Shown here: piece by piece, positions 59,574 to 64,000 of the stretch | Layout: each line of letters opens with the position of its first letter | Numbering within the stretch: position 1 is the first letter of the stretch | DNA from: Sweltsa coloradensis | Lineage: Eukaryota; Arthropoda; Insecta; Plecoptera; Chloroperlidae | Reading direction: 5' to 3' | NCBI GenBank assembly: GCA_024449915.1 | Contig: JAMZAV010000164.1 | Location: forward strand, 62,001 to 126,000 | DNA length: 64,000 bases | Program-made: the position numbers and the translations under genes | Notes under the pieces: model-generated | Seen by the model: only the letters and a program-made list of their open reading frames with translations | Databases searched by the model: none | What the model was told of the DNA's origin: nothing

Positions 59574-60212
59574 TTGAACCGCTAAACTAAAAAAATATAT
59601 TTCATTCAGGGCAGCTAGTTATGAACTTAGAAATTAACAGAAAAATTATTGGGTCCACCATTAACCCCCCAAAAATGGTCAAACTTGGAATTTTTCGAAC
59701 TAGGTCCCATCGGCAAAAATCTTCCATAAGAAATGACATGGGGATGATCTTAATGCCCCGTGACCTTGGAAGATTTTGATCCAAAAAATATTGGCCATTA
59801 TTGACGTACTCTACAGCCTTTTCTGTAAATCCTCTATATTTTGTTTTGTAACTTGGGCAAGTGGTTCAGTCAAAATATGCAGATAACCAAGAAGAGGTGT
59901 GATTTTGGAATACATATTTTTGCGTGTTTGAGAGTATATTTGTGCCCAGTTTCAAAACACGATGTTACAAAGGGCCATTTTAGATTGTTATGATGCTCTA
60001 GTATCAATGTGGAATAAAAAGGTGCAGGTTAAAGCCGATTTAAGAAATTTTCCAAAACGCCAATTTTCGCTTTTCTCTGGATAAAAGAAATTGAAAAATT
60101 GATATCAAATCCCAGTTCCAAAATATTAGTTTTGAAAGGGTCAATTTAGTGTACTAATATGCCATAGATTATGCGGTAAAAAATAGTTTTTTGAGTTAAT
60201 AGCCCCTTTAAG
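59574..60212 (+). repeat. Repeat family G, inside the large element
   Basis: It matches 14976-15572 and, reversed, 2426-2600, so this part of the large element occurs at least three times in the window. Confidence 0.55.
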
Positions 60213-61310
60213 CTCAAAAAGTGCGACGCACTGGCAGAGCTGTGTACTTTCATTAAAGTTTGAGACACTTGCATCATCCTCCACATCCTACATGCTTCAG
60301 CAGCAATTGTAAGAATGGTCCACACTGGCACCCATCTGCAATCATATCCCATCCCCACTCAGAAGGCCAAAAGGCAGCTGTTGTTGTAGGAAGAAGAGTT
60401 TGATCCCAGACGTGTACTCCTTGATAGATTGAGGGTCGAATGTGCTGTACTAAGACGTCTTTTGTCGGAAGAATCGTTTCTAGCCGTCTGTTTTACTGGG
60501 TGAAAAGTATTTTGCGACATTCATTCACGGTAAAGTATGTGCTTGGTCAAAATGAAATGAAAATTAACATACACACATTTGTTCTAGAGTATCTCAAGCG
60601 TACATTTTTGTAGCTCTTGATATGTGATATGTAAAATGATCTCTAATTTTATTCAAAACTACTACAAACATCTTAAAGTCTCAATGGCAGCCTCCACTTT
60701 TTCAACAATAGCTGCGATGAAACCATCTGTGCTATCAGGAAACGCTCTCCAAGCATCGAATGCAGACTTTCTCCCATTACCATCACGAAAGGAGGAACCT
60801 TTTCCATCCCGAAAACGCGTGGAACATAGGAAGTGCTAAAGATTTAATAAAATAACCTGTATATAATTCAAATCGGTTGCCGGTATTCTATTTTAGAACA
60901 TAGTCAATACGGTTATTTATTTACCTAGATAAGCTGCAACATGGTGTATGGCGACATACTGATGGTTCTTTCCAGTCCCCAGATGCTCCTATAGCACTTC
61001 AATGCCAGTCATTTCCGGAACACAGCTGATTGCAAGGACTAGCACATCAGTAGCAATATTGATATATGCTGGAGGCTAACAGCCTAAACAACTTCTTTAT
61101 TGCCTGAATCACGTAGAAAATTTGGCCATCCTTTGGGAATTTTTGTAGTTGGAGTTACGCGTCTCCTAAATGTTTGTCTCGTGTCATATTTAAAGACTTA
61201 TTGGGTAATACTTATCCCAGATGATGTCTATGCGTATCACATACGCTAGTTTGTTCTTGAGGAAGGGAGGAAAGACACTGTCTACATAATCTTGGAATGT
61301 AATTGAGTGG
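60190..61310 (-). pseudogene. Decayed transposon-encoded gene
   Basis: Minus-strand reading in broken blocks. Block 1 (about 61310-61190) is FQDYVDSVFPPFLKNKLAYV then IRIDIIWDKYYPISL. Block 2 (about 61060-60923) is TDVLVLAISCVPEMTGIEVL and AIHHVAAYLG. Block 3 (about 60838-60660) is FRDGNGRKSAFDAWRAFPDS. Block 4 (about 60410-60190) has PSEWGWDMIADGC and a Cys-rich CKCLK end. From memory this order matches a long, widely dispersed uncharacterised protein family in invertebrate and fish genomes, with 'DxDVVVLAV...', 'HAxxGCDTxSxF.gKGKkxAW' and a C-terminal CxC cluster. Many frameshifts and stops. The host transposon superfamily is not known to me. Confidence 0.55.
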
Positions 61311-62914
61311 CCCGGGTGTAGGGGGGGGGGGGGGAGCTCCACTCATCACGTATTTTTGCATCTACATGGGAGGGGGTGCATTTACTACAGAACTTTTTTG
61401 ACTGGTATTCAAAAGGCAGTTCACTAAATCCAATTTGGCACAAGATCTCAACGCCCCCAATACCGACAAGGACGATGAGCTTGGTACATTTTCATGAACA
61501 AAAAGAACGCAGCCAGATCACCAGATCGATGCCAGCATGTAGCTATGTATAGCATACTGAAGAGAATCGCTCTTCGCCAATCGTCATTTTGGCCTTAGAT
61601 TTATGAACAAGAGGTCGACTGGCTGTGCTTAAGAGCAGAAATTTGTTTATTTTATGTGGTCCATACAATATTTAGCAAATGTACTATCACTGCCGCGCCA
61701 CCAGAGAGCGAGAAAGTGCGCTCTCTCGGAAAATGGTCCCAAAAAGGGTGCGATTTAAACAACTGTTATTTGTTGATTTGTATTATTTATGTTATTGTTT
61801 ATATTAACGTCATACTGCAGTACACTTCTAGCTAGTCACATTTTGGTCCAATCATAAGAAAGAATGTTCATTTCACCCCAATAAAAGCGGGCCTGAACAA
61901 ATTCCGTGTTAATTTATACTTCATAGATGAGCAACTAGCGATCAGTTAGCCACTGATTGGCTACAATTCACCATTGGGATAGGACAACATAAACAACGCA
62001 ATTACTATTATTTTTTATGGTTTATTACCATAAGGATCTACCAGGAACTTGGTACTCCTTTTTAAATGATATATTCTATGTAAACACGTTGAAAAACAAC
62101 GAAGTAAAAGTATAGTAAAAGAGGGTTTAATGGTATAAAACTGCTCATCCATCAACGCGACAGTAAAAAGCGTTCGCAATGCAGCCTAATATCATATTAA
62201 TATATACTTACACGTTGAGTGCATTATATAAATAAACGTGTTAATATATCACATGCATTTGGATATGCTATAAGTATACATTGTGCAGTCATGCTGAAAC
62301 AGTTATCAAGGTCAAATAAAGGACGATAAAGGTCACAGGTCAACATGGCATGTTAAAATTTATTTCATATGAATCTACTTCGTCTAAGCTTTAAATAGAG
62401 TGGTCACATGACTATGTTTAACTTTTTTTCGAACCGGTCATTCCTCAGGTCATTATGTCAACAGGTCATTATGACCACATTAGGGGTCGTTAGTCATATT
62501 TTTAGCACCATCATTTTGTTTGAAGATTTTGGGAAGTACTTAAACGTAGAAATCCAACATTAAACCAAGGGTGTCATCAATAAAAATTTAATTCAAAATG
62601 TTCAACCCCCAAAATTATAACCCCAATCATCCCTTAACTATGAAGAAATCCGCAGTTCCCCGTAGCCAGTATGTTAAGCCTAATGTTACCCCTGTTTGGT
62701 AAAAATTTAAAGTTTCTATCACCAAACACCGAATTGTTTTGCTAATCAACCCTTCAAACCAGCAGGGGTAGGCAACATGCTATAACGGGTGCCTGCACGG
62801 GATAACACGATGGCTCCAAGTGAAAATTAGTAGGGTATGGTCCCTAGAACACGTGTGCCAAGTGCCTTGCTTGTATCAAAAAATGCAAGGTCAAGTCTCT
62901 TAACATCCGGACTA

Positions 62915-63535
62915 TTTCCTTTGTTGTATGGAAAAACATAATTATTTTTAAAATCCGATGCTGTTTTGTCTGCAGAGGCCGAATAAAGTTTATCACAATT
63001 ATATAGTTATGATTAACATATTTTGTTTTTCCCTCCCTTGTATAAGACCAGAAGATAATATAAAATGTATCAGATACATAATATAGAATTTCGTGAAAAT
63101 ATTACTAACAGCTAACACTTAACGTAATTTTGAGCTGCGAATAATTATTATTTATCTCTAATTTGCGCTTATTTTTTTGCCTCGTGTAATGCATTTCATT
63201 ATTGTAAACGTTAAAAAAAGAATTACAATGAGGTATTTCTAAAAATGGTATCCTCATACGCCCCAATTCATGTTTGTATTTTAGTTCAAGCATGTACACT
63301 TTAGAAAAAATACGGCATACAAGCTTTTTCGCTTCCTCCGTTAATTATATAATTTCATACCACTTTTTTGTTATTATCCGTTTTGTTGGGTATTTTTTGT
63401 ACATTTCATATTGTGTGATGCATACCAGAAGTGATTAAATATACATTAAATGACAGTGGACAACAGCTGCCGTCTACCTCTCCCAATGCCGCTGTGACAT
63501 ATTTCAAATGCCATGGTAACCCCGATGTCGATGCC
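62915..63535. other. No gene seen
   Basis: AT-rich sequence upstream of the promoter at 63536. Confidence 0.3.
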
Positions 63536-63543
63536 TATATAAA
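63536..63543 (+). promoter_or_regulatory. TATA box
   Basis: TATATAAA lies 80 bases before the ATG at 63623, as expected for a start about 30 bases downstream (around 63560-63570) and a short leader. No strong initiator was found. Confidence 0.5.
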
Positions 63544-63622
63544 CTCCACGACAACCATCACACTGTTATATAGTATTCTCTACTCACAGCCAACAGATAT
63601 TAAAAATAACAAACGTTCATCA

Positions 63623-63703
63623 ATGTGCGACAAGGTGGTGATTCGTGTCGTTGCCTTCTTCATCGTGGCATTCGTCATCCAAACTGTTGACTGCGCCGTG
63701 GGG
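63623..63703 (+). CDS. Secreted protein, signal-peptide exon (gene leaves the window)
   Basis: ATG opens 27 codons, MCDKVVIRVVAFFIVAFVIQ then TVDCAVG, ending at donor GGG/GTAAGA (phase 0). It has a basic start, a hydrophobic core and a small-residue cleavage site (VDCA). The remaining exons are right of the window. Same strand and same layout as the gene at 40752 (short signal-peptide exon, then a long intron), and 'M-x-x-K-x-V' starts both, so they may be related, though the intron phase differs. An H element begins 27 bases into the intron. Function unknown. Confidence 0.55.
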
Positions 63704-63729
63704 GTAAGAAACCCAAGTTTATATTATTT

Positions 63730-64000
63730 CTAGGCCGCTTCGCGAACGCTTTTTTTAGTCGCGTTGATGGATGAGCTTTTTAATTTTAATTTTTTATTGA
63801 TTTATTTTAAGGCTCTTCGCGGCACAAGATTTCTACAAAGATATCAAGTGTTTTAGTAAAATATTTACTAGTGTCGACGCCTTTTCTTGTTGTAATAACA
63901 ACAAGGATAAACAATAAAATAAATAAAATAATTAATTCGAGTTTTTTAAGAGTTCGCGTGGGATCTCTTTACTTTTGCAAGTTCTTTTTGAACGCATTGT
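63730..64000 (-). mobile_element. H-family element, second end type, partial
   Basis: CTAGGCCGCTTCGCGAACGC and AGTCGCGTTGATGGATGAGC, then the H interior (gcgtgggatctctttacttt), running off the right edge. Its end matches the copy at 41203 almost exactly, suggesting recent activity. Confidence 0.65.

Larger units (their letters stand above)
58555..62914. mobile_element. 4.4-kb element with about 0.9-kb inverted arms
   Basis: 58555-59464 and 62018-62914 are inverted copies of each other with few differences. Examples are acacgtgttctagggaccat, gactaacgacccctaatgtg and accaagttcctggt. Each arm contains an H-type hairpin end (aaacgctttttactgtcgcg at about 59309 and its mirror at about 62150) facing outwards. 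The middle carries a decayed minus-strand transposon gene and a copy of repeat family G. No intact transposase. Confidence 0.65.

Noticed and set aside
63431..63733. 100-codon open frame starting upstream of the TATA box
   Set aside because: Its ATG at 63431 lies before the TATA box; only the part from ATG 63623 makes a signal peptide and ends at a donor.

Overview
The window is AT-rich, intron- and repeat-dominated eukaryotic DNA. Genes are few, exons are short with GT-AG boundaries, and most of the 64 kb is transposon-derived. The clearest gene is an IR75-like ionotropic receptor on the minus strand. That family is known from arthropods and mainly insects, and a TATA plus CAGT-type initiator sits at its start, so an insect with a large genome is the best reading. 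Order cannot be settled from this sequence.

Left third (1-18.4 kb): an IR75-like receptor gene runs right to left. Its TATA box and signal-peptide exon lie at 18.35-18.08 kb, a second exon at 8.47-8.27 kb, a third at 2.04-1.79 kb, and the channel half lies beyond the left edge. Its introns hold many non-autonomous rolling-circle-like elements (called H here: GGATGAGC start, AACGC/GCGTT hairpin and CTAG end), tRNA-derived SINEs, a piggyBac-type MITE and foldback elements. One H element has inserted into a SINE.

Middle (18.4-40 kb): a 33-bp tandem array, a TCTG microsatellite, and a probable two-exon start of an unidentified secreted or membrane protein gene at 22.58-22.36 kb (minus) with a CpG-rich leader. 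A mosaic of hAT remnants (25.9-27.3 kb), a hAT-like MITE with 8-bp target duplication, several CpG-rich islands that may be promoters or first exons, foldback elements and microsatellites follow.

Right (40-64 kb): a two- or three-exon gene (40.75-46.55 kb, plus) encodes a secreted protein with a basic segment, a Tyr/Pro-rich middle and a strongly acidic tail. After it come more H elements, a 45-bp tandem array, a near-perfect palindrome of about 650 bp placed between two copies of a duplicated segment, and a 4.4-kb element with 0.9-kb inverted terminal arms carrying a decayed transposon gene. A TATA box and a second signal-peptide exon (63.54-63.70 kb, plus) start another secreted-protein gene that leaves the window.

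No rRNA, CRISPR, operon or prokaryotic feature is visible. tRNA-like sequences look like SINE heads rather than working tRNAs. All family assignments come from reading motifs by eye; no search was run.
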